A DNA stretch of 64,000 bases from Luteimonas sp. J29 (GTDB taxonomy: Bacteria; Pseudomonadota; Gammaproteobacteria; Xanthomonadales; Xanthomonadaceae). Below are positions 51,675-60,735 of the stretch, piece by piece. The notes under the pieces were generated by a model that was given only the letters and a program-made list of their open reading frames with translations, was not told where the DNA came from and made no database searches. The stretch lies in assembly GCF_000472505.1 (NCBI RefSeq), contig NZ_AWZR01000002.1, positions 124,001 to 188,000 of the forward strand. The letters are read 5' to 3'. How positions within the stretch are numbered: the first letter of the stretch is position 1; every line of letters starts with the position of its first letter. Both the position numbers and the translations under genes were made by a program.

Positions 51675-52868
51675 ATGATCCGACTGTTTGGCCGCAAGAA
51701 GCCCGCCACGCCGACCGGCCAGCAGGGCGAGTCCGGCGAACGCAAGGCCGGCTTCAGCGCCGAGGAACTGGCCGCGGCCTTCCCCGGCGCCAGCGCATCG
51801 GAGCCGCGCGCGGACGCCGGGCCGGACGCGCCCGCGCCCGACCTGCCGGAATCGACGACCGCCCCGGCCGGGATGCCCGCGCCGGCACCCGCACCCGCCG
51901 CCGGGGAGCCATCCGCCGCCGACGACGCCGGGCTTCCGCCCGCCCCGGCCGGGAAAACCGGCTGGCGCGAGCGCCTGCGCGGCAGCGCCTTCGCCCGCAG
52001 CGTGGGCAGCCTGTTCTCGCGCAACCCGCGCCTGGACGACGACCTGCTCGACGAGATCGAAACCGTACTGCTCACCGCCGACGTCGGCGTCGCGGCCAGT
52101 ACCGAACTGGTGGAGCGCCTGCGCACCCGGATGAAGGCGCGCGAGTTCGCCGACGCCGGCGCCCTGCTCGAGGCGCTGCGCGCCGAGCTGGTGGCGATGC
52201 TCGAACCCGTGGCGCAGCCGCTCGGGATCGACGCGGCGGCCAAGCCGTTCGTGATCCTCACCGTCGGCGTCAACGGCGTCGGCAAGACCACCACCATCGG
52301 CAAGCTCGCGCGCCGCTTCAAGGACGAGGGCCGTTCGCTGATGCTGGCCGCGGGCGATACCTTCCGCGCCGCCGCCGTCGCGCAGCTCCAGGCCTGGGGC
52401 GAACGCAACGGCGTGACCGTGGTTGCCCAGGGCCAGGACGCCGACCCGGCCTCGGTCGCGTTCGACGCGCTGCAGGCCGCGCGCTCGCGCGGCACCGACG
52501 TGTTGATCGCCGACACCGCCGGGCGCCTGCACACCCAGCACGGGCTGATGGCCGAGCTGGGCAAGATCCGGCGCGTGCTCGGCAAGCTCGATCCGTCCGC
52601 GCCGCACGAGGTGCTGATGGTGATCGACGGCACCACCGGCCAGAACGCACTGGCGCAGCTGCGCCAGTTCCACGCCGCGGTCAACGTCACCGGCCTGGTG
52701 GTGACCAAGCTCGACGGCACCGCCAAGGGCGGCGTGGTGTTCGCGCTGGCGCGCGAGTTCGGGATCCCGATCCGCTTCGCCGGCATCGGCGAACGCCCCG
52801 AGGACCTGCGCGTGTTCGATGCCCGCGCGTTCGTGGACGCGCTGCTGCCCGAACGCCTGGGCGGGTGA
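51675..52868 (+). CDS. ftsY: Signal recognition particle receptor FtsY
   Basis: FtsY is the membrane-associated SRP-family GTPase that docks ribosome-SRP complexes at the translocon. The 397 residues have a basic start (MIRLFGRKKP) and an acidic, Pro/Ala-rich A domain (about 10-90). The N domain follows, then the G domain with G1 GVNGVGKTTTIGKLA, the DTFRAAAVAQL insertion box, LIADTAGRLHT, VVTKLDGTAKGG and the closing PIRFAGIGERPEDLRVFDARAF. ATG 51636 would lie within a -10-like hexamer, so 51675 was preferred. Its stop overlaps the next gene in GTGA. Confidence 0.95.
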   Translation: MIRLFGRKKPATPTGQQGESGERKAGFSAEELAAAFPGASASEPRADAGPDAPAPDLPESTTAPAGMPAPAPAPAAGEPSAADDAGLPPAPAGKTGWRERLRGSAFARSVGSLFSRNPRLDDDLLDEIETVLLTADVGVAASTELVERLRTRMKAREFADAGALLEALRAELVAMLEPVAQPLGIDAAAKPFVILTVGVNGVGKTTTIGKLARRFKDEGRSLMLAAGDTFRAAAVAQLQAWGERNGVTVVAQGQDADPASVAFDALQAARSRGTDVLIADTAGRLHTQHGLMAELGKIRRVLGKLDPSAPHEVLMVIDGTTGQNALAQLRQFHAAVNVTGLVVTKLDGTAKGGVVFALAREFGIPIRFAGIGERPEDLRVFDARAFVDALLPERLGG

Positions 52869-54121
52869 ACGCCGCGCGCGACCAGGCCGTGCCGCCACGC
52901 GCGCGCCGGCGCGGGGCGCGCATCGCGGCATGGACGGGCCTGGTGGTGCCGGCGCTGGCGGCGCTCGCATGGCTTGCGCTGCATTCGGCGCCCGCCGCGT
53001 CCCTGCTGCTCGCGCGCATCGGCGCCGCGACCGGGCTGGAGATCCGGGCGCACGGCGGCGCGTCGCTTCGCCTGGGTGCAACTCCGGGCATCGAGGCCCG
53101 CGATCTCGAGATCCGCGCACCGGGTGCCGCGCACGCATGGCTGCAGGCGCGGCGCGTGGTGGTCACCGCACCGTGGCGCACGCTGCGCGGACTGGGCGAT
53201 CCGCTCGAGCTCACCCGGGTCGAACTCGACGCCCCGCGGATCGACCTGCCCGCGCTGCGCGCCTGGCTCGCCTCGAGGCCGTCCGGCACTGGCCGGCTGC
53301 CCGTGATCACGGCAGGCGTGCGGGCCACGGCGGGAAGGATCGATGGCGGCGCCTGGCGGATCGAATCCCTGCGCGTGTCCGTGCCGCGACTGGACCCTGA
53401 AGCACCGCTGCGCGCCCGTGCAGCCGGGCGATACGCAAGCGACGCGCTGCGCGCGCCGTTCTCGCTCGCGACCACGCTGCAACGCCCGGCCAGCGGCCGC
53501 GGCTTCGGTCTCGCCGGCGCGATCGCGCCCGACACGGACAAGTGGCGTTTGGCGGCCTGGGTGACGCTGTCGGGGGCACTGCACTGGACGCCTTCGCTGC
53601 AACTGCTTCCCATGCGCCTTGGCGCGACGGGACGCATCGCGACCGCCACCAGCGACGACCGGTTCACGCTGGGCGCGCATGGACCGCTGCGCGTGCGGGA
53701 TGGCGCGTGGACCCTGTTGCCGGCGCGCATCGTGCTGCGCGGCGATGGCCTCGTTCCGTGGCTCGACGCAGGTGGGCGAGCCGCGCTCGGCCAAAGGCTC
53801 GTGTTCCAGCTCGACGGGCGCCTCGCGCGCTGGCCCGACGCCTGGCCCGCGCTGCCGCCACCGCTCGACGATCGCGGGGCGCCGCTGGCGCTCGGACTCG
53901 ACTACCGCGGCAGGCGCGACCTGTCCTCGCCGCTGGCGCTGCGTGCCTCGCGCGACGGCGCGCGCTTCGACGGCCGACTCGACGTGCCCGCGCTGCTGGA
54001 CTGGAACGCACGGCGCGATTCGCCGCTGCCGCCGCTGCAGGGACGGCTGGAAGCCGACGCGCTGGAGATCGCCGGCGCCCGCCTGCGTGACGTCGTGGTC
54101 GATTTCGGGGACGCGCAGTGA
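52865..54121 (+). CDS. AsmA-like membrane-anchored protein, unassigned
   Basis: This protein of 418 residues has one N-terminal span (about 24-45; [23 protein letters not shown]). A long beta-rich periplasmic part follows, with AsmA-like features: [25 protein letters not shown], then [34 protein letters not shown] and a C-terminal [20 protein letters not shown]. AsmA-family proteins are bridge-like lipid carriers between the membranes, usually larger; this one looks short, and I would not name it. It starts with GTG inside the ftsY stop and its own stop overlaps the mutY start, so all three genes are translationally coupled. Confidence 0.7.
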   Translation: MNAARDQAVPPRARRRGARIAAWTGLVVPALAALAWLALHSAPAASLLLARIGAATGLEIRAHGGASLRLGATPGIEARDLEIRAPGAAHAWLQARRVVVTAPWRTLRGLGDPLELTRVELDAPRIDLPALRAWLASRPSGTGRLPVITAGVRATAGRIDGGAWRIESLRVSVPRLDPEAPLRARAAGRYASDALRAPFSLATTLQRPASGRGFGLAGAIAPDTDKWRLAAWVTLSGALHWTPSLQLLPMRLGATGRIATATSDDRFTLGAHGPLRVRDGAWTLLPARIVLRGDGLVPWLDAGGRAALGQRLVFQLDGRLARWPDAWPALPPPLDDRGAPLALGLDYRGRRDLSSPLALRASRDGARFDGRLDVPALLDWNARRDSPLPPLQGRLEADALEIAGARLRDVVVDFGDAQ

Positions 54122-55188
54122 ACCGCGCCGACACGTTCGCCAGCCGCCTGCTGCGCTGGTTCGACCAGTCGGGCCGCCACGACCTGCCCTGGCAGCATCC
54201 GCGCACGCCCTACCGGGTGTGGCTGTCGGAGATCATGCTGCAGCAGACCCAGGTGCGCGTGGTCGTGCCCTACTTCGAGCGCTTCGTCGCCGCATTGCCC
54301 GACGTGCGCGCGCTCGCAGGCGCCGAGCTCGACGAGGTGCTCGCGCTGTGGTCGGGCCTGGGCTACTACGCCCGCGCCCGCAACCTGCACGCGGCGGCCA
54401 GGCTGTGCGTCGAGCGCCACGGCGGCGACCTGCCGCGCGACTTCGACGCGCTGGTGGCGCTGCCAGGCATCGGCCGCAGCACCGCGGGCGCGATCCTGTC
54501 GCAGGCCTGGGGCGACCGGGTCGCGATCCTCGACGGCAACGTCAAGCGCGTGCTGTGCCGCGTGCATGCGATCGACGGCTGGCCGGGCACGCCGGCGGTG
54601 GAGAAACGGCTGTGGGCCCTGGCCGAGGCGCAGCTCGACGGCGTGCCCGACGGGCGCATGGCCGACTACACCCAGGCGCAGATGGACTTCGGCGCCACGC
54701 TGTGCACCCGCCACGAGCCGGCCTGCGTGCTGTGCCCGCTGCAGGACGCCTGCCTCGCGCTACGCCAGGGCCGGGTGCAGGAACTGCCCACGCCGCGCCC
54801 GGGCAAGCCGCTGCCCGAGCGCCGCGCCCTGGTGCTGCTGCTGCGCGACGCGCAGGGCCGCGTGCTGCTGCAGCGACGTCCCGCGACCGGCATCTGGGCC
54901 GCCTTGTGGTCGCTGCCCGAGCATCCCGGCCACGCCGAGGCGCGCGCCTGGTTCGACCGTCACGTCCGCGGCGACTTCGACGCGGCCACCCCGCTCGACC
55001 CGGTCCCGCACGCCTTCACCCACTACCGCCTGGAGCTGCAGCCGCTGGCCTGGGAGGGCGTGGCGCTGCGGGCCGCGGTCCGCGAGGGCGACCTGCGCTG
55101 GGTGGCCGCCGGCGAACTGGGCGCGCTGGGCATCCCGGCCCCGGTCCGGGCCCTGCTCCGGGCCCGGCTGGAAGCCGCCGCCGGCTGA
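54118..55188 (+). CDS. mutY: Adenine DNA glycosylase MutY
   Basis: MutY removes adenine mispaired with 8-oxoguanine. The 356 residues show the HhH-GPD domain with [22 protein letters not shown] (catalytic E) and [15 protein letters not shown] before [10 protein letters not shown] (catalytic D). The [4Fe-4S] loop is [17 protein letters not shown], and a C-terminal NUDIX-like domain (about 235-350) recognises oxoG. The GTG start overlaps the preceding stop. yggX follows after 65 bases, the mutY-yggX pairing known in many gammaproteobacteria, and both protect against oxidative damage. Confidence 0.96.
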   Translation: MNRADTFASRLLRWFDQSGRHDLPWQHPRTPYRVWLSEIMLQQTQVRVVVPYFERFVAALPDVRALAGAELDEVLALWSGLGYYARARNLHAAARLCVERHGGDLPRDFDALVALPGIGRSTAGAILSQAWGDRVAILDGNVKRVLCRVHAIDGWPGTPAVEKRLWALAEAQLDGVPDGRMADYTQAQMDFGATLCTRHEPACVLCPLQDACLALRQGRVQELPTPRPGKPLPERRALVLLLRDAQGRVLLQRRPATGIWAALWSLPEHPGHAEARAWFDRHVRGDFDAATPLDPVPHAFTHYRLELQPLAWEGVALRAAVREGDLRWVAAGELGALGIPAPVRALLRARLEAAAG

Positions 55189-55219
55189 CGCGGGCCGGGC
55201 AGCGGCGCCGGCGGCCTCC

Positions 55220-55225
55220 TACAAT
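55220..55225 (+). promoter_or_regulatory. -10 element of yggX
   Basis: TACAAT is a 5-of-6 match and lies 28 bases before the yggX ATG, so the gene can be transcribed independently of mutY. Confidence 0.4.
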
Positions 55226-55253
55226 GTCCGCTCCCGAACTGCCGCGAGTCGCC

Positions 55254-55535
55254 ATGGCCAGGACCGTCTTCTGCCAGTACGAGCAGCGCGAAACCGAGGG
55301 GCTCGACTTCGTGCCGTGGCCGGGCGAGCTCGGCAAGCGCGTGTTCGAGCACATCGGCAAGGCCGGATGGGCGGCCTGGCTGGCGCACCAGACGATGCTG
55401 ATCAACGAGAACCGGCTCTCGCCGCTGGATCCGAAGCACCGCGCCTTCCTCGAGGAGGAGATGCGCAAGTTCCTGTTCGGCGGCGGCGCCGACAAGCCCG
55501 CGGGCTACGTCCCGCCGGACGACGGCGCGCCCTGA
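55254..55535 (+). CDS. yggX: Fe(2+)-trafficking / oxidative damage protection protein YggX
   Basis: This is a small cytoplasmic protein of 93 residues that protects Fe-S clusters and may carry iron. The sequence is highly characteristic: [19 protein letters not shown] with the conserved cysteine at residue 7, [40 protein letters not shown] and the C-terminal [16 protein letters not shown]. It follows mutY directly and has its own TACAAT promoter element. Confidence 0.97.
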   Translation: MARTVFCQYEQRETEGLDFVPWPGELGKRVFEHIGKAGWAAWLAHQTMLINENRLSPLDPKHRAFLEEEMRKFLFGGGADKPAGYVPPDDGAP

Positions 55536-55558
55536 CGCATGCCCGCCAGGCCATCGGC

Positions 55559-56956
55559 ATGACTGCGCGCGCGCCCCCGGCCGGCGACGGCTTCGACGCG
55601 GTGGTGGTCGGCGGCGGCGCCGCCGGCGTGCTGGTCGCGATCCGCCTGCTCTCCGGGGACGGCCCGCCGCCGAAGGTGGCGATCGCCGAACCCGCGATGC
55701 GCCTGGGCGAAGGCGCCGCGTACTCCACCCGCTATCCGTTCCACCTGCTCAACGTGCCCGCCGGTCGCATGAGCGCGATCGCCGGGCAGCCGGACCACTT
55801 CCTCGACTTCCTCGAGCGCCGCCACGGCGGCCCGCGCGAACGCATCGCCGGCAGCTTCGTCGCACGCGGCGAGTATGCGCGCTACCTGCGGGCCACGCTC
55901 GATGCGCTGCCGGCGCGCGATGCGCTGGTGCACGTGCGCGCCAGCGCCACCGGCATCGAGCGCGACGGCGACGGCTGGCGGGTCGCCCTGTCGACCTCGC
56001 AGTCGCTGCGGGCGCGGGCCGTGGTCCTGGCCATCGGCAACGCGCCGCGGCCGCTGCCGCGGTTCCTGCTGCACCCGGGCGTGCGCGTGGCCGAAGCCTG
56101 GGACTACGACGCGGTGGCGGCGATTCCCGCCGATGCCGACGTGTGCATCCTGGGCACCGGCCTGAGCATGGTCGACGCAGCGCTGGTGCTGGGCCGCGCG
56201 GGACGGCGCGGGCGCATCCTGGCGCTGTCGCGCCACGGGCTGGCGCCGCTGTCGCATGCCGCCGGCCACCCGCCCGATCCCGCCCCGCCCGACCCGTGGC
56301 TGGCGCTCGGCGTGCGTGCGCGCCTGCGCCTGCTGCGCCGCCTGGTCGCCGCACGCGCGGCCAAGGGCGAGCCCTGGCAGTGGACCCTCGAACGGCTGCG
56401 CCCGCATGGCCAGGCGCTGTGGCGCTCGCTCGATCCGGACCAGCAGCGCCGCTTCCTGCGCCACGCGGTGCGCTACTGGGACATCCACCGCCACCGGATC
56501 GCACCCGAGGTCGCCGCCGCGATCGCGACCATGCGCGACGAAGGCCGGCTCGAACTGGTGGCCGGGCGCCTGCGCGCGGTGACTGCGCACCCCGAGGGCG
56601 GCAGCTGCATCCATTTCCGGCCGCGGCGGCAGCAGCGCGAGCACATGCGTCGCGCCGACTGGATCGTCAACGCCAGCGGCGTGGAAACGGGCATCGAGCT
56701 GCGCCCCGGGGCGCTGCTGCAGGCCATGCGCGAACGCGGCCTGGTCCTGCCCGGGCGGCACGGGCTGGGGCTGGCCTGCAGCGCGGACGGCATCGTGCTC
56801 GACGCCCGCGCACGGCCGCAGCCGGGGCTGTACGTGATCGGCGCGCTGCGCCTGGGCGAGCTGTGGGAAACGATCGCCGTGCCCGAACTGCGCGAGCAGG
56901 CGCGGGAGATCGCGGAGGCGATCCACCCCGGTCGGGCCGGCGCCAGCGCCGGCTAG
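55559..56956 (+). CDS. FAD/NAD(P)-binding protein of the YdhS/COG4529 type
   Basis: This flavoprotein of 465 residues has the N-terminal dinucleotide site AVVVGGGAAGVLVAIRLL. The RLGEGAAYSTRYPFHLLNVPAGRMSA-like segment (about 45-70) is typical of uncharacterised FAD/NAD(P) proteins. A second site is CILGTGLSMVDAALVLG, and the C-terminal part ends LYVIGALRLGELWETIAVPELREQA, which closes over FAD. The family lies near monooxygenases but no substrate is known. It begins 23 bases after yggX. Its stop codon overlaps, on the opposite strand, the stop of the small convergent gene that follows. Confidence 0.82.
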   Translation: MTARAPPAGDGFDAVVVGGGAAGVLVAIRLLSGDGPPPKVAIAEPAMRLGEGAAYSTRYPFHLLNVPAGRMSAIAGQPDHFLDFLERRHGGPRERIAGSFVARGEYARYLRATLDALPARDALVHVRASATGIERDGDGWRVALSTSQSLRARAVVLAIGNAPRPLPRFLLHPGVRVAEAWDYDAVAAIPADADVCILGTGLSMVDAALVLGRAGRRGRILALSRHGLAPLSHAAGHPPDPAPPDPWLALGVRARLRLLRRLVAARAAKGEPWQWTLERLRPHGQALWRSLDPDQQRRFLRHAVRYWDIHRHRIAPEVAAAIATMRDEGRLELVAGRLRAVTAHPEGGSCIHFRPRRQQREHMRRADWIVNASGVETGIELRPGALLQAMRERGLVLPGRHGLGLACSADGIVLDARARPQPGLYVIGALRLGELWETIAVPELREQAREIAEAIHPGRAGASAG

Positions 56957-57162
56957 CCGCAGGTCCCGACGATCACCGGCCCCGAACCGGACACGGGCAC
57001 CTGCACGCCGGTGGGGCAGCCGGTCTGCACGTAGCGGCGCGTGGCCAGCATGTAGGCCTGCTCGATCGCCTGGAACTTGGTCACGAACACCTGGCAGGCG
57101 TCGCCGCTGCGCACCAGCCAGCCGTCGCCCACGGCTTCGATCTCGATCAGTTCGCGCGACAT
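56953..57162 (-). CDS. Small DUF2188-like protein
   Basis: This cytoplasmic protein of 69 residues contains GDGWLVRSGDACQVFVTKFQ followed by an amphipathic helix, AIEQAYMLATRRYV. The pattern (W-V-x-R ... TK-x-x-A ... A) is like DUF2188, small proteins of unknown function. Two cysteines lie in the C-terminal tail, plus one in GDACQ. It is convergent with the FAD gene; the two TAG stop codons share two bases. The assignment to the family is tentative, but codon use and the clean Met start support a real gene. Confidence 0.6.
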   Translation of the reverse strand: MSRELIEIEAVGDGWLVRSGDACQVFVTKFQAIEQAYMLATRRYVQTGCPTGVQVPVSGSGPVIVGTCG

Positions 57163-57386
57163 CGCGGGACCCAGGGAGAAGTCAGGCGCCCCGGCGCGGC
57201 CCGCGGCATCCTGGCATCGCGGTCCGGCATCCCTGCAGCAGCGTCCTGTTGCTCGTCCGCTGCCGGGGCCATCACAGGGTCGTCGTGACCGGGTTCCGCC
57301 GCCATCGGCGTCCGCCGCACCGACCTGTAGGGAAAATCCGACCCCGGCGACCGTGACGGCCTTGCCTCCGGCGGGGTCCGGCCCGC

Positions 57387-57392
57387 TATAGT
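57387..57392 (+). promoter_or_regulatory. Likely -10 of modABC
   Basis: TATAGT (5 of 6) lies 25 bases before the modA ATG. A possible -35 (TTGCCT, 57362-57367) is at a long 19-base spacing. I found no ModE-type palindrome in the 255-base gap 57163-57417. Confidence 0.4.
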
Positions 57393-57417
57393 CGGGTTGC
57401 CCCCGCCCCGATCCCCC

Positions 57418-58284
57418 ATGCCGAGCCCACCCAGCCCCCCGCCTTCCCGGAGTTCCGCCCCCGTGCCTGGCCGCCGGGCCGTGGCCGCCCTGCGACGGCG
57501 GCTGCGCGGGCTCGCGGCCGCCACCGCGCTGCTGCTCGCCGCCTGCGGCGGCGGCGAGCGCCCGGCCCCGGGGCCCGAGGGTCCGCCGCCGCTGGTGGTG
57601 TTCGCCGCGGCCAGCCTCACCGAATCGATGGAGGCCGCCGCCCGCGCCTACACCGCCCGCAGCGGCCAGGCCGTGCAGGTGTCCTTCGCCGGCAGCCCGG
57701 CGCTGGCGCGCCAGATCGCGCAGCAGGCGCCGGCCGACGTCTTCGTCTCCGCCGACACCGACTGGATGGACTGGCTCCAGCAGCGCGGCCTGGTCGATCC
57801 GGCCAGCCGCTCCGGGCTGCTGGGCAATGCCCTGGTGCTGGTGGCACACGTCGACGATCCCGCGCCGGAGGTCGCGCTCGCGCCGGGGGTCGACCTGTCG
57901 CCGCTGCTGGGCGACGACGGCAGGCTCGCGGTCGCGCTGACCGCGAGCGTGCCCGCGGGCAAGCACGCCAGGGCGGCGCTCGAGTCCCTGGGCGCATGGC
58001 CGTCGGTGCAGCCGCGGCTGGCGGAGACCGAGAACGTGCGCGCCGCGCTGCTCCTGGTCGCGCGTGGCGAGGCGCCGCTGGGCGTGGTCTACGCCACCGA
58101 CGCGAAGGCGGAGCCGCGGGTGCGGGTGCTGGGGACTTTCCCCCCGGACAGCCATCCGGAGATCGTGTATCCGGTCGCCAGGGTCGCGGCCAGCAGGCAT
58201 CCGATGGCCGGCGACTTCGTCCAGTGGCTGGGTTCGCCCGAGGCCGCGGCGATCTTCCTCGACCACGGCTTCGTCCTGCGCTGA
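57418..58284 (+). CDS. modA: Molybdate-binding protein ModA (lipoprotein)
   Basis: This periplasmic binding protein of 288 residues captures molybdate or tungstate. The N-terminus has a long basic region and a lipobox ([10 protein letters not shown]). The mature part opens [18 protein letters not shown] and continues [32 protein letters not shown] and [21 protein letters not shown], which are ModA signatures. The anion site is formed by the first serine-containing loop and the later YATDA segment. The ATG at 57418 is followed by a proline/serine-rich stretch before the signal, so a later GTG (57463) is possible. It is first of the modABC operon. Confidence 0.94.
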   Translation: MPSPPSPPPSRSSAPVPGRRAVAALRRRLRGLAAATALLLAACGGGERPAPGPEGPPPLVVFAAASLTESMEAAARAYTARSGQAVQVSFAGSPALARQIAQQAPADVFVSADTDWMDWLQQRGLVDPASRSGLLGNALVLVAHVDDPAPEVALAPGVDLSPLLGDDGRLAVALTASVPAGKHARAALESLGAWPSVQPRLAETENVRAALLLVARGEAPLGVVYATDAKAEPRVRVLGTFPPDSHPEIVYPVARVAASRHPMAGDFVQWLGSPEAAAIFLDHGFVLR

Positions 58285-58291
58285 GGCCCGC

Positions 58292-58981
58292 ATGCTGTTC
58301 ACGCCCGAGGAGACCACGGCGATCGCGCTGAGCCTGAAGGTGGCGGTGGCCGCCTCCCTGGCCAGCCTGCCGCTGGGCATTGCCACCGCCTGGGTCCTGG
58401 CGCGGGTGGACTTCGTCGGCAAGTCCCTGCTCGACGCGCTGGTGCACCTGCCGCTGGTGCTGCCGCCTGTGGTCGTCGGCTATGCGCTGCTGGTGACCTT
58501 CGGCCACGGCGGCGCGGCCGGGCGCTTCCTGTCCGAACACCTCGGGATCAGCTTCGCCTTCCGCTGGACCGGCGCGGCGCTGGCCAGCGCGATCATGGGT
58601 TTCCCGCTGCTGGTGCGCGCGATCCGGCTGGCGATCGAATCGGTCGACCGGCGCCTGGAACAGGCCGCGGCGACCCTGGGCGCGAATCCGCTGCGGGTGT
58701 TCTTCACCGTCACCCTGCCGCTGTCGTGGCCCGGGATCGTGGCCGGCACCGTGCTCGCCTTCGCCAAGGCCCTGGGCGAGTTCGGCGCCACCATCACCTT
58801 CGTCTCCAGCATTCCGGGGCAGACGCGCACGCTCTCGTCCGAGATCTACGGGCTGATGCAGGCGCCCGGCGGCGAATCGGGGATCTGGCGCCTGGCCGTG
58901 GTCGCGGTCGTGATCTCGCTGGCCGCGCTGCTGGCCTCGGAGTGGCTGGTGCGACGCCAGCGACGCGGGGAGCGGGACTGA
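58292..58981 (+). CDS. modB: Molybdate ABC transporter permease ModB
   Basis: This is an inner-membrane permease of 229 residues with about five spans. It contains HLPLVLPPVVVGYALL and the ATPase-docking EAA loop EQAAATLGANPLRVFFTVTLPL. ALGEFGATITFVSSIPGQTRTL is a strong ModB/CysT signature. It begins seven bases after modA and overlaps modC by one base (TGATG). Confidence 0.96.
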   Translation: MLFTPEETTAIALSLKVAVAASLASLPLGIATAWVLARVDFVGKSLLDALVHLPLVLPPVVVGYALLVTFGHGGAAGRFLSEHLGISFAFRWTGAALASAIMGFPLLVRAIRLAIESVDRRLEQAAATLGANPLRVFFTVTLPLSWPGIVAGTVLAFAKALGEFGATITFVSSIPGQTRTLSSEIYGLMQAPGGESGIWRLAVVAVVISLAALLASEWLVRRQRRGERD

Positions 58982-59601
58982 TGCTGGACATCGACATCCG
59001 CCTGCGCCGCGGCCGCTTCGAACGCGACGTGCGCATCGTCGAGGACGCGCGCGTGCTCGCCCTGGCTGGACCGTCGGGCGCGGGCAAGACCTCGGTGCTG
59101 AACGCGATCGCGGGCCTGGTGCGGCCGGTATCGGGGCGCATCGTGATCGACGGCCGCACCCTGTTCGACAGCGCCGCCGGCATCGACGTGCCCACCCACC
59201 GGCGCCGCATCGGCTACGTGTTCCAGGACGCGCGCCTGTTCCCGCACCGCGACGTGCGCGGCAACCTGCGCTACGGTCGCCACGGCGCGCGCCGCGGGCC
59301 GGAGACCTTCAGCCTCGAGGCGGTGGTCGAGCTGCTGGGCATTGGCGCCCTGCTCGACCGGCGCCCGGCCAACCTCTCCGGCGGCGAGGCCCAGCGGGTG
59401 GCGATCGGGCGCGCGCTGCTGTCGCAGCCGGCGATCCTGCTGTTCGACGAACCGCTGTCGGCGCTCGACCAGGCGCGGCGGGAAGAACTGATCCCGTGGC
59501 TGCAGAAGGTGCGCGACGAGGTGCGCCTGCCGATGGTCTACGTCAGCCACACCCAGGACGACGTGCGCCGCATCGCGGAAGCGGTGCACGTGCTGGACTG
59601 A
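58981..59601 (+). CDS. modC: Molybdate ABC transporter ATP-binding protein ModC, short form
   Basis: This ATPase of 206 residues has Walker A AGPSGAGKTSVLN, the signature LSGGEAQRVAIGRALL, Walker B ILLFDEPLSALD and the switch histidine in MVYVSHTQDDV. It ends soon after the switch region (EAVHVLD). The C-terminal Mop/TOBE domain of typical ModC (about 350 residues) is missing, and the downstream gene begins 60 bases later in an unrelated family. In long ModC proteins that domain senses molybdate and blocks transport, so this transporter may lack that feedback. Confidence 0.93.
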   Translation: MLDIDIRLRRGRFERDVRIVEDARVLALAGPSGAGKTSVLNAIAGLVRPVSGRIVIDGRTLFDSAAGIDVPTHRRRIGYVFQDARLFPHRDVRGNLRYGRHGARRGPETFSLEAVVELLGIGALLDRRPANLSGGEAQRVAIGRALLSQPAILLFDEPLSALDQARREELIPWLQKVRDEVRLPMVYVSHTQDDVRRIAEAVHVLD

Positions 59602-59661
59602 GCGCCGCGCGGCCCGCCGCATCCGCGCGGCCCGACACCCACGCCACTGCCGGAGCCTGCC

Positions 59662-60219
59662 ATGGCCACGATCCGCAAGCGCGACCTGCCGGTCGACGCG
59701 TCCCGCCGGTTCCTCGAGCCCGGCCCGGTGCTGCTGCTGTGCAGCGCCCACGGCGACCAGCGCGCCATCATGACCCTGGGCTGGCACATGATGCTCGGCT
59801 ACGACCTCGTCGGCACCTGCGTCTGGGAGGACAACCACAGCCACGCGCTGGCCCGGCGCAGCCGCGAGTGCACGCTCAACGTGCCCGGCGTGGACCTGCT
59901 CGACGCGGTGGTCGGCATCGGCAACTGCTCCAGCCGCGAGGTGGACAAGTTCCGCCGCTTCGGGCTGACGCCGACCCGCTCGCGCGAGGTGTCGGCGCCC
60001 GGGATCGGCCAGTGCCACGCGATCCTCGAATGCCGCCTGCACGAGGCCCGGATCACCTGCGACTACCCGCTGTTCGTCTGGCGCGTGCTGCGGCTGCGCG
60101 CGGCGGTGTCGCCCGCGCTGCCGCGCACCGCGCACTACCGCGGCGGCGGCCGGTTCATGGTGTCGGGCGGGGAAGTCTCGCGGCGGCGCCTGTTCCGCCC
60201 CGACATGCTGGACGGGTAG
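59662..60219 (+). CDS. Flavin reductase-like domain protein
   Basis: This cytoplasmic split-barrel flavin-binding protein of 185 residues has PGPVLLLCSAHGDQRAIMTLGWHMMLGYD, then TLNVPGVDLLDAVVGIGNCSSREVDKFRRFGL and a C-terminal ILECRLHEARITCDYPLFVWRV. These fit the flavin reductase/flavoredoxin family, which binds FMN and reduces it or passes electrons. The substrate is unknown. It is 60 bases after modC; a molybdoenzyme link is conceivable but not shown. GGAGCC precedes the ATG. Confidence 0.85.
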   Translation: MATIRKRDLPVDASRRFLEPGPVLLLCSAHGDQRAIMTLGWHMMLGYDLVGTCVWEDNHSHALARRSRECTLNVPGVDLLDAVVGIGNCSSREVDKFRRFGLTPTRSREVSAPGIGQCHAILECRLHEARITCDYPLFVWRVLRLRAAVSPALPRTAHYRGGGRFMVSGGEVSRRRLFRPDMLDG

Positions 60220-60264
60220 CGCCCGCGGCCGCCCGCCTTCGCCTGGCCGCAAGGACCGCGGTGC

Positions 60265-60270
60265 TAACAT
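60265..60270 (+). promoter_or_regulatory. -10 element of bolA, near-leaderless spacing
   Basis: TAACAT is separated by seven bases from the bolA ATG, which would place the transcription start at the codon. Confidence 0.4.
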
Positions 60271-60277
60271 CGGCCCC

Positions 60278-60595
60278 ATGCAAGCCAGGATCGACCGCAT
60301 CCGCGCCGCCCTCGCAGCGCTCTCGCCCACGCACCTGGAGGTGCGCGACGAGAGCCACATGCACAGCCGCGGCCTGGAAACGCATTACAAGGTGGCGATC
60401 GCCGGCGGGGCGTTCGCCGGCAAGGGCCGCGTACAGCGCCACCAGCTGGTGTACCGCGCGCTCGGCCCGCTGATGCAGGAGATCCACGCCCTCGCGCTGC
60501 ACACCTATACGCCCGAGGAATGGGCCGCGCAGGGCGCCGCGCCCGACTCGCCGGCCTGCCGCGGCGGCAGCAGGCACGACCGCGCCACGCACTGA
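60278..60595 (+). CDS. bolA: BolA family protein
   Basis: This is a small cytoplasmic alpha/beta protein of 105 residues that pairs with monothiol glutaredoxins in Fe-S cluster handling and, in some bacteria, regulates morphology genes. It has LEVRDESHMHSRGLETHYKVAI with the cluster-coordinating histidine region, FAGKGRVQRHQLVYRALGPLM and the conserved EIHALALHTYTPEEW. The tail (about 90-105) is unusual, with a cysteine and basic residues. It is a single gene, convergent with tkt. Confidence 0.94.
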   Translation: MQARIDRIRAALAALSPTHLEVRDESHMHSRGLETHYKVAIAGGAFAGKGRVQRHQLVYRALGPLMQEIHALALHTYTPEEWAAQGAAPDSPACRGGSRHDRATH

Positions 60596-60680
60596 CGCGG
60601 CGCGCGGGTGGACGCGATGATCCCGCCCGTCGTCGACGAACGCGGCGAGCACCCGCGCCTGGCCGGTGCCTGCAACGCGA

Positions 60681-60702
60681 CAGGGGCGCCGAAGCGCCCC
60701 TG
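60681..60702. terminator. Stem-loop between convergent bolA and tkt
   Basis: A perfect 9-base stem (CAGGGGCGC with GCGCCCCTG) on a CGAA tetraloop lies in the 140-base gap between two convergent genes. It could terminate both; no long T tract follows on either strand. Confidence 0.5.
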
Positions 60703-60735
60703 CCCTTGCGATGCACCGGTGGTGCAGACGACGCG

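Noticed and set aside
57163-57417. Possible molybdenum-cofactor riboswitch or ModE operator before modA
   Set aside because: I could not find a ModE-type palindrome or a convincing conserved riboswitch core; only a -10-like TATAGT is visible.
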